Positions 46,056-56,447 of a DNA stretch of 64,000 nucleotides are shown here, in pieces. Numbering within the stretch: the stretch's first letter is position 1; every line of letters begins with the position of its first letter. Below the pieces are notes generated by a model, which worked only from the letters and a program-made list of their open reading frames with translations, made no database searches and was not told the origin of the DNA. Both the position numbers and the translations under genes were made by a program. The stretch is from Trifolium pratense (Eukaryota; Streptophyta; Magnoliopsida; Fabales; Fabaceae): assembly GCF_020283565.1 (NCBI RefSeq), contig NC_060063.1, forward strand, positions 43,360,856-43,424,855. Direction: 5' to 3'.

Positions 46056-48592
46056 CTTTTAGTCGTAAATATAAGGATGATCATTAACTTGTACTTTTTT
46101 AAATATAGAGCTCAGTTTAATTAGCAGGAATTATAACAGTGTTGGCCTAGAGCGGGGGCATTAAGCCTTTTATAACTAGGCCTCTAATTTTTGGGGCTCA
46201 AAATTTTAATTTTAGTAGGTCCGGAATCCACCACTATGAGCAACTAAAAAAACGAAAACATCCACTGATCAGTGAAGGAAAGGAAAAAACAGAAGGGAAA
46301 AATGTGAAAACTAAATTTAAGATTAATTTTCTAATTGCTTAGTTTTTCTTTTCTTCTAATTGTTAATTTCTTCTTTGTTAATTTGTGATTTAATTTGATA
46401 ATTACTAATTATCTCTTATTTTTTTTACAGTTCAATTTTGAACAGTCTCCAAATAGTTGAGACCATCCCTACTTAGTAGCCGTAAATTGTACGTACTAGT
46501 AAGCTCTGTACATAAGTAATTAAGATGCTAATTTAGCCACATTTGGTGATTGAAACATATTCAATTGGGCAAGTAATTTTTATTTTTGGTATAACAATAT
46601 TAATAGATGGAATTGGATAAAACTATATTATTTTTGTTAAATGAACTTATATCTCATTAAAAGTTAGCTTAAAAGATGAGGTTATATCCAAACAGTTTGC
46701 AAACATGAATAATATGGGACTCCAAACAATTTCAATATAATGAGAAGCCGAGTTTAATTCCTACATTCAAATTCTCATAGGTAATTAACATAAAAAATGC
46801 TAGGCTAGAGATCTTTATTCGGGTTCGAATTTGAGACCTCACCAATTTTTTTTTTTTTCGAATTTGAGACCTCACCACAATTGTGTGTAAGTTTTAGTGG
46901 TATTTATCTATGGACCTAAAAAAATTATTATTTATAATTGATTAACTCTGTAAAATATTTCCATCAGCAATGTATACAAACTACTATTTCATATAAATAA
47001 ATACATTACTTTTGTCATATTTATTCTTAATTTTCGACCTTCGGTACGGTACCTACGATAAGTTTCTGAATTTGTCTATAATTCCATCCATAATTGTAAT
47101 ATAGATCTGCATTTTCATTATTAAATTAGATAAATAAATAGAATAGATACATAGATAGGTTGGTATAAATTAGTTACATAGACAAAATAGATATTTATTA
47201 CTTACGAACAGCTTACATTCACAAGATGATTCTAAGGTTACGTTGCTTCAAGGAAATTATTACTAGCCAGTTAATTTTACAGCTACTAAGCATGCTAATT
47301 AAGGCTCTATATATACACCTTGTGTAAAATAATAGAGGAGTGGGAGTGTTATTTGAACAAGATTCGTGCCACATGTATTTGAACACTTTATAAATAAGAA
47401 GACCTATAAATTTAATACCATAAATATGTGGTGTTTAAATACGTTTGTGTGATTTCTATGAACCCAAATGTATAACTCCTGTCTCCTGAATTGCTCTAAC
47501 AACTCACTCACATTATTATTGTTGGCTCCCCTCATGACGCATATTTACTTCATCAATTCAACATTAATTTATTTCAATTTATCTTCACATTAATTTACTT
47601 CATATTTACCTCAAGAAATATCAAAATAGGAAACCGAAGAGATATACAAAATAGGAAAGGACCAAACCAAAACTTTCAAGCTATATTACAAACGTATAGT
47701 TAGGTTTATCCAATCTATTATCAATAAAACAACTTAAGATTTGGGAAGGGATTTCATACCAGATGGTAAACCTATCAATAGTGAGGCCAATGTTAGAAGG
47801 CCATCAACACATTGGTTCTCTTCTCTATACACATGAGAAACCACAACATTCATGTAGTCTTGGCTCTCAAGTCTTCTTGCTTAAGGTCTCATAACACCAC
47901 AAAGCTCAGCAAGTTGACTTTAAACTAATATTTTCAGCAAAACCACACAAAAACTCAGCATTATGATTTCTGAATTTAAACCAGTACTCTATGTGCACAA
48001 ATAGTCAATGGTTAATTGGGACAATATATTGTGTAAAATGGTTACATTCATTTATTGATTTTCTTCAATGAATCATGGACATGATACAAGTATCGGATAC
48101 AATGCGTATCCGTAATCTAAGATATAATATATAATATTGTTGTAATCTATAACAATATATAAAAAGAATAGGTGAGTTTGGGATGGACTTTTCAATATAC
48201 CTATTATACCCTTGACTTCACTCATTTCGAATCCTAATAAAAATTTATCAAAAATATAATACTCTATAAATCATATATAGTGCTAGATATTAAATTGGTC
48301 CTAGGATGACCATCTTGGCCAAAAAAACAAAATAGAAAAAAAAATATAAAAGAAACTTAAAGAAATGTATAACCACCGCTTGGAATAATAAGTCGTGCGG
48401 TTTAGACGACAATTTGTATCGTACACTAAAGCATTTTCCTAAAACAAATTACACAACATGCACTTAATTTTTTATTTTTTTTTAACATGCACTTAATTTA
48501 TCAGTTGTGTCTCAGATACGATACAAAACCATTTTAGCATATCGGTGCTTAATTTACAAAAACCTTACGCAACACAGCATGCACTTATTTTG
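46056..48592. other. Intergenic region between GLP3 and GLP4
   Basis: No gene in 2.5 kb. 47140-47245 ('acatagataggttggtataaa', 'cttacattcacaagatg') matches the sequence just upstream of the GLP5 TATA box (61120-61190). At about 46815-46875 the phrase 'gaatttgagacctcacca' is directly repeated around a T tract. Confidence 0.55.
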
Positions 48593-48799
48593 GGACAGGA
48601 TGCACTACAGTAAGTAAATCCGACACTTAAACGCTATGGTACATCTCAATCATTCATTTTAAATCGCTCGGTTCATATTGCTTCTAATAAATAAAATCAG
48701 TACAAACCAATCTATCTCAACCATTAATATTAGATCGGACGGTCATGATTAAAAACAGCATGAAAATAGCGGGATATTTACTACTGGATATCCAATTCC
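48593..48799. mobile_element. MULE-type MITE in the GLP4 promoter
   Basis: The 207-bp element begins GGACAGGATGCACTACAGTA and ends GGATATCCAATTCC. It is flanked by a perfect 9-bp duplication CTTATTTTG (48584-48592, 48800-48808). It shares the 'gatcggacgg' interior with the 12835 element. Its right end is 34 bp upstream of the GLP4 TATA box. Confidence 0.85.
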
Positions 48800-48833
48800 C
48801 TTATTTTGGAACGTACCCAGGGAATATTTAATT

Positions 48834-48843
48834 CTATAAATAG
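48834..48843 (+). promoter_or_regulatory. TATA box of GLP4
   Basis: CTATAAATAG 46 bp before the ATG at 48889. The following leader (cattattctcttat) matches the GLP5 leader. Confidence 0.78.
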
Positions 48844-48888
48844 CAAACAAATCCCATTATTCTCTTATCCCACATTCAATTTTCAAAG

Positions 48889-49524
48889 ATGAAAATGATT
48901 CAAATTATTCTTTTCATTTTTGCTCTTATCTCATATACCTCAAATGCTACTTCATCTGCCAAAGATTTTTGTGTAGCAAACTTATTGCTTCCCACCACCC
49001 CATCAGGCTTTCCATGCAAACCACCATCACTTGTAACAGCAAACGATTTTTCGTTCACTGGCTTAGTAGCTGGAAACACAGAAAACCGTTTTCGTCTCGG
49101 TGTAACAACTGCATCGGTCAATAATTTACCAGGTCTCAACGGACTTGGTATTTCCGCGGCAAGAATAGATGTTGGTTTTAATGGAACTGTACCAATGCAT
49201 CTTCATCCTGATGCTAGTGAAATATCAATCATGGTTGAAGGTCAAATGATTGTTGGATTTATCACACCAACAAATCTTTTTGTGAAAACTGTTAATGCTG
49301 GTGATGTTTTTGTTTTTCCACAAGGACTGTTACATTTTCAAGTTAACTCTGGTTCTGGAACTGCTGTTTCTTTTTCTGCTTTTACTAGCCCAGATCCTAG
49401 CATGCAAGTACTTGATGAATTATTATTTGCCAACAGCTTACAAACTTCCATACTTCAAAAGGTTACTTTTCTTGATTTTGAACAAATTAAGAAGCTTAAG
49501 GCTGTCTTTGGTGGAACTGGCTAG
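48889..49524 (+). CDS. Germin-like protein, ABP19/20 type (GLP4), 211 aa, intact
   Basis: Intact single-exon cupin. Signal peptide residues 1-20 (MKMIQIILFIFALISYTSNA). Disulphide pair Cys28 and Cys43. Box 1 GTVPMHLHPDASEISIMVEG gives ligands His104, His106 and Glu111. Box 2 GDVFVFPQGLLHFQVNSG gives His149. The Asn98-Gly-Thr sequon is kept. It is transcribed opposite to GLP1-3 and pairs with GLP5 by promoter and leader. Compared with the others, residues 60-76 differ (AGNTENRFRLGVTTASV), as does the C-terminal stretch (LLFANSLQTSILQKVTFLDF). Predicted secreted to the cell wall; Mn binding inferred from ligands, enzymatic role not shown. Confidence 0.94.
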   Translation: MKMIQIILFIFALISYTSNATSSAKDFCVANLLLPTTPSGFPCKPPSLVTANDFSFTGLVAGNTENRFRLGVTTASVNNLPGLNGLGISAARIDVGFNGTVPMHLHPDASEISIMVEGQMIVGFITPTNLFVKTVNAGDVFVFPQGLLHFQVNSGSGTAVSFSAFTSPDPSMQVLDELLFANSLQTSILQKVTFLDFEQIKKLKAVFGGTG

Positions 49525-50664
49525 GATTTTGGTGCAAATTATGAATCATCCACTTCTATATGGTTTGTTTTAAATTATGTTATATATGTAAGCAATATAT
49601 ATATTAAAACTTATGTTTGTTTTGATTTTCTGTTTTTGTATCAAAATTTTCATTTTAATAATACAAGTGGATGTTATATAGTTCCTATTAATTAATTTCT
49701 TGTCTAATCACAAAGGTTTTTCCAACATAATATATATGCGCTGCGTCCTCTAGAACCGTTATGAAACATGACATCCATGGGAAGAAATGAGAGAAAAGCG
49801 TCAAACTTTTTGTATTGATCAAAATAAGATATTATATTATGAGAAAAATTGAGTGCACATGATTTACCTCAAGATTATTTATACGTTAGCTAACTAGTAG
49901 CTAATACTGAACTAGTTGTTCAGAAATGGGTGAGCCGAGTTAGTCAATTCTGAACGGCGACGTATCAGTTAGTGGTAGTATTGATGCTCGTGGTGAAAGC
50001 TTAGAAAATTAAATATTAATTAAACATATTTTTTATGTCATTTCATATTTATATATGCTAGTTCATTAGCTAATTTTATCTAATACTATAATTTCATTTA
50101 ATTATGAACTAATATTTATCCTAACACCTGAACTAATATCTGTACCGAGTTACTTATAATAATCAATAATAAACTCTAAATTAATATTTATACACATATG
50201 TATACTTAAAATCATTAATAATACATTTAAATTAATACTCTACATATAATAAAATTATTTTTTGGGTGGGGGTGGGCCGTGGCCCACCTCAGCCCACGCA
50301 CCCCTAGGTCCGCTACTAGCCATGGTCGTTTGCCATATGTTTATTCTTATCCAATTTTGATGGGGTCTTCTCGTATGTTTGGCCTTTATAGCCGATCCAG
50401 AACAAATACCAACCAATAACTAACTAATCATATCTTTAATAAGAACGTTGCGATTGACGCTTTGCGTCCGACGTCGATGCCTCACATTTTCTAGACAAGG
50501 GGAAAAAAACTCTGTTTTGCCCAATCCAAGCGCCTTGTGACCAGCACCCTACGCCTTGCGATTGCTAAAGTCAATTCTTCACATTGCGTTAAAATCAATG
50601 ATGGTGATGTCAATTTCTCATAAATTGTTGAAAAAATAAATTTTATTATTAATATTTTATTAAA
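49525..50664. other. GLP4 downstream intergenic region
   Basis: No gene. GC-rich 'gggtgggccgtggcccacc' near 50265-50290 followed by 'cctaggtccgctact' looks like the terminus of a transposon. The 74-codon minus-strand frame at 50491-50715 overlaps the MULE end and is not supported. Confidence 0.5.
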
Positions 50665-51615
50665 GGGTAAATGCTTATTTACCCCAGCAAAATTAGGGAT
50701 TTTTCGTTTACTCACTGTGCGAATTTTTTCTGTTTACCCCCCGCAATATGAAAATTTTCTCATTTTGCCCCCTAGATGGACAAGCGGGCATTTGACTGTG
50801 CATCTTTGCTTACGTGGCAAGCACACATGGAAATACATTAAATTTATAATTATTTTTAAAAATCCACGTCAGTTAATAAATTTTTATTTTTTTTAAAAAA
50901 ATTCCTTTTAAAAAAAAAATCTTAAAACTTTATTATTATTTTTTTGACTGTCAGAAAGAATAATACTTTTTTTTTCAAAAAACAATAATTTTTTTTTATA
51001 AAAAAACTCTTAAAACTTTATTATTATGTTTTTTTAATAATTTTTTTTTACTATAAAAAAAGTATTAAAACTTTATTATTATGTTTTTTTAATAATTTTT
51101 TTTACTATAAAAAAAATATTTATAAGAAAAAAAAACTCTTAAAACTTTATTATTATGTTTTTATAAATTTTTTTCACTGTTAAAAAAAAAACAATACTCC
51201 TACTAAAGTTTTATGAATTTGTAAAAAAAATAAAAAATAAGTTTATTATTTTTTAAAATTCTTAAAAAAAATTATTAAAAAAAGAATAATAAAGTTTTAA
51301 GAATTTTTTTTTTTTAAAAAATTATATTTTTTGGCAGTAAAAAAAATAATAATAAAGTTTTAAGAATTTTTTTTACAAATTTTTTTTTAAAAAAAATATT
51401 AACTGACGTGGAGTTTTTAAAAATAAATATAAATTAAATGTATTTCCACGTCTGCATCCCACGTCCGCAAAGATGCACGGTCGGATGCCCAGTTGTGCAC
51501 CTAGAGGGCAAAATGAGAGAATCTGCACATTGTAGGGTGGTAAACAGAAAAAAAATTCGCGCACGGGATAAATAAAAAATCCCTAATTTTGCAGGGGATA
51601 AATAGACATTTACCC
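50665..51615. mobile_element. MULE-type element with ~220-bp terminal inverted repeats, noncoding
   Basis: The 951-bp element begins GGGTAAATGCTTATTTACCC and ends in the imperfect complement (gacatttaccc). Arms extend to about 50885 and from about 51395. A perfect 9-bp duplication TTTATTAAA flanks it (50656-50664, 51616-51624). The centre is A/T homopolymer runs with a repeated 'aaaactttattatta' unit and no frame. Confidence 0.87.
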
Positions 51616-51624
51616 TTTATTAAA

Positions 51625-51884
51625 TTTTACTAAGGCAAAGGAACATTTAGTGACAGTTTCAGCCGTAGGTAGACGTCTTTTTGTTTAAAATGGTTTTTAG
51701 GAATTAAATACAGTTTAAGTCGTAGCTAAAGGTCGAAAATATATGATAGCCATCAAACAATGACAAACGAACAAAATGTCGTCGTGATTTGGTGTGCATA
51801 ATGCACGGCCCCAGTGGCCGTTGGACAAAGTCCGTATGTTATTTTGTCATATCAAATATCAATTGTAGCCTTGTAATTAGGTCG

Positions 51885-51971
<87 letters not shown>

Positions 51972-52401
51972 GAGCTTGTTCGCAAATTTATCCTTTATAG
52001 TTTTCAGTAAATTTCAATATGCATTGTTCTCAAATTATTCTTTATTTTGCATTTATGATAATTGGATACACCAATATAAATAATTTAGTTAAATCATCAT
52101 TCATTTACTTTGATTTATCATCTTTTATTATGGGAAATTCTCAAAAATTTATATGAAAAGAAAATATAAACATCTTAATTTCATACAAATCTTTTTTTGA
52201 ATTGACCAAAGAACCATATATTAAAAAACAACAATCTAAATTAGCATAAGTGTGCAAAATCTAGATGATAAGAAAATGTCAAGATACAAAAAATAAGTAA
52301 AAATCTAAACAAATGAAAGAAATGTTATAAATAGGACAAATCCAAACAAAAAACAAAATAAAATCAATATAACTAGAAGGATCTATATAACTTCAACCAT
52401 T
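51625..52401. other. Intergenic region with long (AT)n
   Basis: No gene. The plus-strand frame at 51789-52010 is a translation of the AT repeat. Confidence 0.6.
51891..51968. repeat. (AT)n microsatellite, about 78 bp
   Basis: Uninterrupted alternating AT. Confidence 0.95.
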
Positions 52402-53023
52402 TTATTGTTTTAATGAATTCTTGGTAGGAACTTGAGAAACCATTCTTGTGTCTTGAGATTGCTTTTGATATTTTGAGTATGAATTAGATCTTCCTTTCTT
52501 GTGCCTCCTTCTTGGTTGTGTTGCTTGTGGGATAAACACTCCTGTTCCTTTGCTTTCTCTTCTAATCAAAGCATGCTCATAGAAGTAATCAAATTGTGGA
52601 GGTGGATGAATTGCTCTTGAATAAGCCTTCAAAATGAAATTAATTTAGAAAAAATTATTATTAATTAAAGTCACACTAATGATTATTTTACGAATATTTC
52701 TAGAAGAATTTAATTTTAACTATTTTTTTAGGTTATAATGTCAAACATTTACCATTGAGCTAACACCTCACGCACAAATATATTATTTTTAAAAAACCAT
52801 GATTAGAAAAGAAGCATAAAAGGGAAGAGAAAAATTATATGCAAGTATATATGAGGTGCATGATGTAATTTAGGAGGTGTAATTAGTAAAGAACCTGAAG
52901 AGAGTTTGGAGGTTGAGAAACAAGAGGATCTTCATCTTCATCTTCATCCATAATTAAGAGAGCAATTTCCTTGCTCAAATTTTCAAAAAATAAATCATCT
53001 TCAAGCTCCATAGCAACCTCCAT
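52402..53023 (-). CDS. Small two-exon plant protein with GTGVFIP motif, 117 aa
   Basis: Exon 1 is 53023-52895 (43 codons: MEVAMELEDDLFFENLSKEI and an acidic DEDEDEDP run). A 268-bp intron follows (52894-52627, GT...AG, donor CAG/GTTC, acceptor GAAG/GC). Exon 2 is 52626-52402 (74 codons), in phase 0, beginning AYSRAIHPPPQFDYFYEHAL. Exon 2 has the recognisable RRESKGTGVFIPQA core, a basic patch (RRRHKKGR) that could be a nuclear signal, and a Ser/Gln/Lys-rich tail. I recall similar short acidic/basic proteins in plants with the GTGVFIP core, function unknown. The start could also be Met5. The splice model is read by eye. Confidence 0.7.
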
Positions 53024-54459
53024 ATTAATGCAATATAAGAGATTCTCTAATTGAGTAAAAGAAAATAAAGATTCTCTAATATGGAATGAAACTAAAAGTG
53101 TATGAGTTTCTATCTCACTTTCAATTATATGTATGTGTCTCTTTTTTTTTTTTTTATCTTATCTTAAATTTTGGTTAAAAATCCAAAATTTCATACATAT
53201 CTTATCTTATAATCTCATAATACTCATAAGATTCAATGTATTGAAGATTAAAAAACAAAAAACAAAATAAAATCAATTTTTGTATTTTTCTCAAACATGC
53301 TAAATTCTTAACTCACGCAAATATATTAATTTATTACTGTATCTTATAATCTCATAATACACAATATTAATTAGATTCAATGTATTGATTAAAAAATAAA
53401 TAAAAAATTTAAATTCCATTTTTGTATTTTTTCGAAGATGATAAATTATTAACTTATATAAACATATTAATTGCATACATATCCTATAATCTCATAATAC
53501 ACATTAGATTCAATGTACTGAAGATTACAAAATAAATAAAAAATAAAAATTCTATTTTTGTATTTTTTTTTCTTTCAAAAATGCTAAATTCTTAACTCAC
53601 ATAAACCCCCTTTCATTGCATTGCTAATTCCCACTCTTTTTCCTCTAATATAAATACATGCTTCATTGCATCATATCTCTCACACTTCCTCTTCATTTTT
53701 CTAATGAATTCTCAATTTCTTCTTTCATCTGAACACAAAACATGGGGAAATGGATCCTCTCAATTGTAATTTACACTTGAGAAAATAAAGTGTGATATAT
53801 CACCACATAAATTCACTTCATCTAAATCTTTTATATGTTTTTCTCTCGTAATGAATGATATAAAAGATTACATTTTATTCTCTCTTGTACGTGTAAATCA
53901 CACGTGACATAATCCATTTCCAAAACATGGTACTAAATTCAGAAACATGTTCTTGAACCCTACTAATAGCTTCTACCAAGGTGGATTTACTTAATTAATT
54001 TGTTTTCATGCAATTTTTCAATATTTATCCACTGCCTTCTTTTGTTTATCATATGTTAAAAGTTTGATTCTTTCTCTTAATATCCTCTCAAAGTGTTTTG
54101 TGAATATGCTTTCAGGACAACAATCAAGTTTCATTCGGATTAATGGGATCTCGAAATGATGGTAAATATCATTTACTGCTTTAGATGTTTAATTAGTCAT
54201 TTATACAATAAGTACTAGCAAATTAAATTTTAACCACTCTTTTAAACTTATGAGTTCAAGTTTTAGCCATTGTTTTATAAACTTATTGTGATTGAAGTTA
54301 AGATATAATCCTTTAAATTATGGATAATTATAAATAAAAATAATTGTTTATAAATCAATGGCTAATAATACATTGAAGTTAAGATATAATCATTTAAATT
54401 AATCCTTTAAATTATGGATATCTTCACCACTCTTTTAAACTTATTGTTGCATTACTAAT
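53024..54459. other. Intergenic region with a MITE
   Basis: Mostly AT-rich, with a short direct repeat ('cttataatctcataatac', three times between 53200 and 53500). Splice-like sequences near 53990 and 54115 prompted a check for a gene, but no consistent frame was found. Confidence 0.45.
53746..53921. mobile_element. MULE-type MITE, 176 bp
   Basis: Inverted ends (GGAAATGGATCCTCTCA and, reversed, GGAAATGGATTATGTCA) and a perfect 9-bp duplication AAAACATGG (53737-53745, 53922-53930). A related fragment lies at about 60800-60890 ('acggatcatctcatgtgtat'). Confidence 0.85.
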
Positions 54460-55240
54460 ATTGCATATACTTTGAAGGGTTAATATTGTGGCCACAATTG
54501 TGGTTGCTAATTATAATTTAAATAATTAAGGATATCTTTAAATTATTTTAAGGATGAATTAACTGTTAAGTTTTTTCACATTTTGATTAGACATACAATT
54601 TAAGGTAAAGGGTTGGAGGAATAGGTTGTGTTGCGTCTCCAATCACATATATACTTTTTTATTTATGTCTATCCACTAATTAACCAATTTAATTTATTAT
54701 TTGTGATTAATTTTTCGATATTTAAAATTAGAGTGATGAAGCAAAAGAAGATTTATTTTATAGACCAAGATGTCTGTTAGAAATATTATAAAACCATTGA
54801 TATGGCTCTATCTTAACACCTTAAGGTTTTGGGATAATCGGTTATTTGACATGGTATCAGAGCCTCTATGACTAAGTGGTGTAGAGTTCGATCCACGCTC
54901 CCCTCACTTTCTAATTAAAAAGTGGAATTTAAGCATATGGTAGGTGGACCTATGCATTATACACGCTTCAAGCCCAAGTGGACTCTTGTGTGAGGGGGCG
55001 TGTTAGAAATATTATAAAACCATTGATATTGCTCTATCCTAACACCTTAAGGTTTTGGGATATATTGAAATTTTATGCAATAAAGGGATTTCTAATACGT
55101 AGAAAACATTAACTATTTTTTGCAGGTATACTTTTAATTTAGTGGAGTGTATATTTTATTTTCAAATTACAATGCAAAAAGGATATTTTGATTTTTAGGT
55201 ATCAACAGATGGAGATTAAACATGCACAACCTACAGAAAC
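54460..55240. repeat. Left arm of a long inverted repeat
   Basis: Reverse-complementary to 55385-55935. Landmarks: 'actttgaagggttaatattg' (54468) versus 'aattaacccttcaaagtata'; 'attagagtgatgaagca' versus 'tgcttcatcactctaat'; 'tttaatttagtggagtgta' versus 'tacactccactaaattaaa'. The arm is longer than its partner because a TRIM (54775-55062) is inserted in it. Confidence 0.8.
54775..55062 (+). mobile_element. TRIM (miniature LTR element), 3' LTR truncated
   Basis: The left LTR is 77 bp (54775-54851, TGTTAGAAAT...TTGACA). It is followed directly by the tRNA-Met primer site TGGTATCAGAGCC (54852-54864). A noncoding interior of about 135 bp ends in a purine-rich tract (GTGAGGGGGCG) at about 54990-55000. 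The second LTR starts at 55001 and matches for about 62 bp before the sequence returns to inverted-repeat arm. The last ~15 bp of the 3' LTR are missing. Confidence 0.85.
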
Positions 55241-55384
55241 TTGAATTTTTTTTTTTTTTTTTGATAAGCCTTGAATTTTTTATTTAGAATTATTTGTCAT
55301 AAAAATATTGTGACGGTCCAAATTTCAGGAAGTGTTGTTTTGTGAAGATAAGTTGGTACTTATTGAAATTCGAAACATCACAAT

Positions 55385-55935
55385 ATATTTTATGACAAAT
55401 AATTCTAAAAGATTTTTTTATTTCACGCAAAAAGAAAATTTAAATATCCATAAGTTATGCATGCCCAATTTCCATCTCAGGGTGAAACTGGTCACTTGAG
55501 AAACAAAATAGTTGTAATTTGAAAATCAAACATGTACACTCCACTAAATTAAAAGTTCCTAAACAAAAAAATGGTTAATATTTTCTACATATTAGAAATA
55601 TAAACTCCTTTGATGTAAAACAAATTCATTATCTTTGACATCCTTGTCTATAAAAAAAAATCTTCAATTGCTTCATCACTCTAATTTTCAATACCAAGCA
55701 ATTAATTATAAATTAAATAATAACATCAATTAATTAGAGGTTAGACATGTGATTGTAGACCCAACAAAATATATATATCCTCACTCTTACCTTAAATTAT
55801 ATGCCTATAACCAAAATAGTCAAAATGCAAATGTGAAAAAAATATATATAGTGGCTAAAATTGACATCATACATTATGGCCACAATATTAATTAACCCTT
55901 CAAAGTATACACAATATATAGTATCACAACTGCAA
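55385..55935. repeat. Right arm of the long inverted repeat
   Basis: Complement of 54460-55240 without the TRIM. Between the arms is a further inner inverted repeat ('tagaattatttgtcat' near 55280 versus its complement near 55400). Confidence 0.8.
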
Positions 55936-56261
55936 TTATTAAAATGTAACTCTCTTTTAGATTTTTTTGGTTACAAAACTCTCATATAATCAAATCGAAT
56001 GTTATAGTACGAAGTACCTTAATCTCAAGCTCAATGTTAAGGCTTCAACCTCTAGAAATCAAATCGTTTCATAAGATCACCATATATACCAAGAACCAAA
56101 CTTTATCTTCCCTTAGATACATTCCAACACCAAACTTATTTTGTTTCGTCAAAAATTGTCGCATCAACGTTACAATTTATAACTTCTTATTGTGGTCGAA
56201 TCAAGCCCAATTCACGCGCACTTGCAGAAGGTGTGTTGTTTTGTTGATTTCTCAGTTAAGC
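55936..56261. other. Intergenic region left of the copia element
   Basis: No supported gene. A 77-codon frame at 56034-56267 runs into the LTR and has no recognisable domain. Confidence 0.45.
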
Positions 56262-56434
56262 TGTTAACAAGATTGAACATATAGAAACATAGAGAAAGAG
56301 AAAGACCCTTAAACTTAGGGTTTCAATAGAATAACAAAACTTAGGAACAAATGAGTTACAATAGAGTATATAAACTAAAGATTTGAAAAGACCACATTAC
56401 CCTTACATAATAATATAATTACTATTATCTAACA
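56262..56434 (-). repeat. 3' LTR of the short-LTR copia element
   Basis: 173 bp, TG...CA ends, nearly identical to 60535-60707. Confidence 0.92.
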
Positions 56435-56447
56435 TCTCCCCTCAAAC

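Noticed and set aside
51789..52010. 73-codon frame with an Ile-Tyr repeat
   Set aside because: Translation of the (AT)n microsatellite.
53700..54170. Possible small three-exon gene on the plus strand interrupted by a MITE
   Set aside because: After removing the MITE no frame joins an ATG to the later exon-like pieces without stops.
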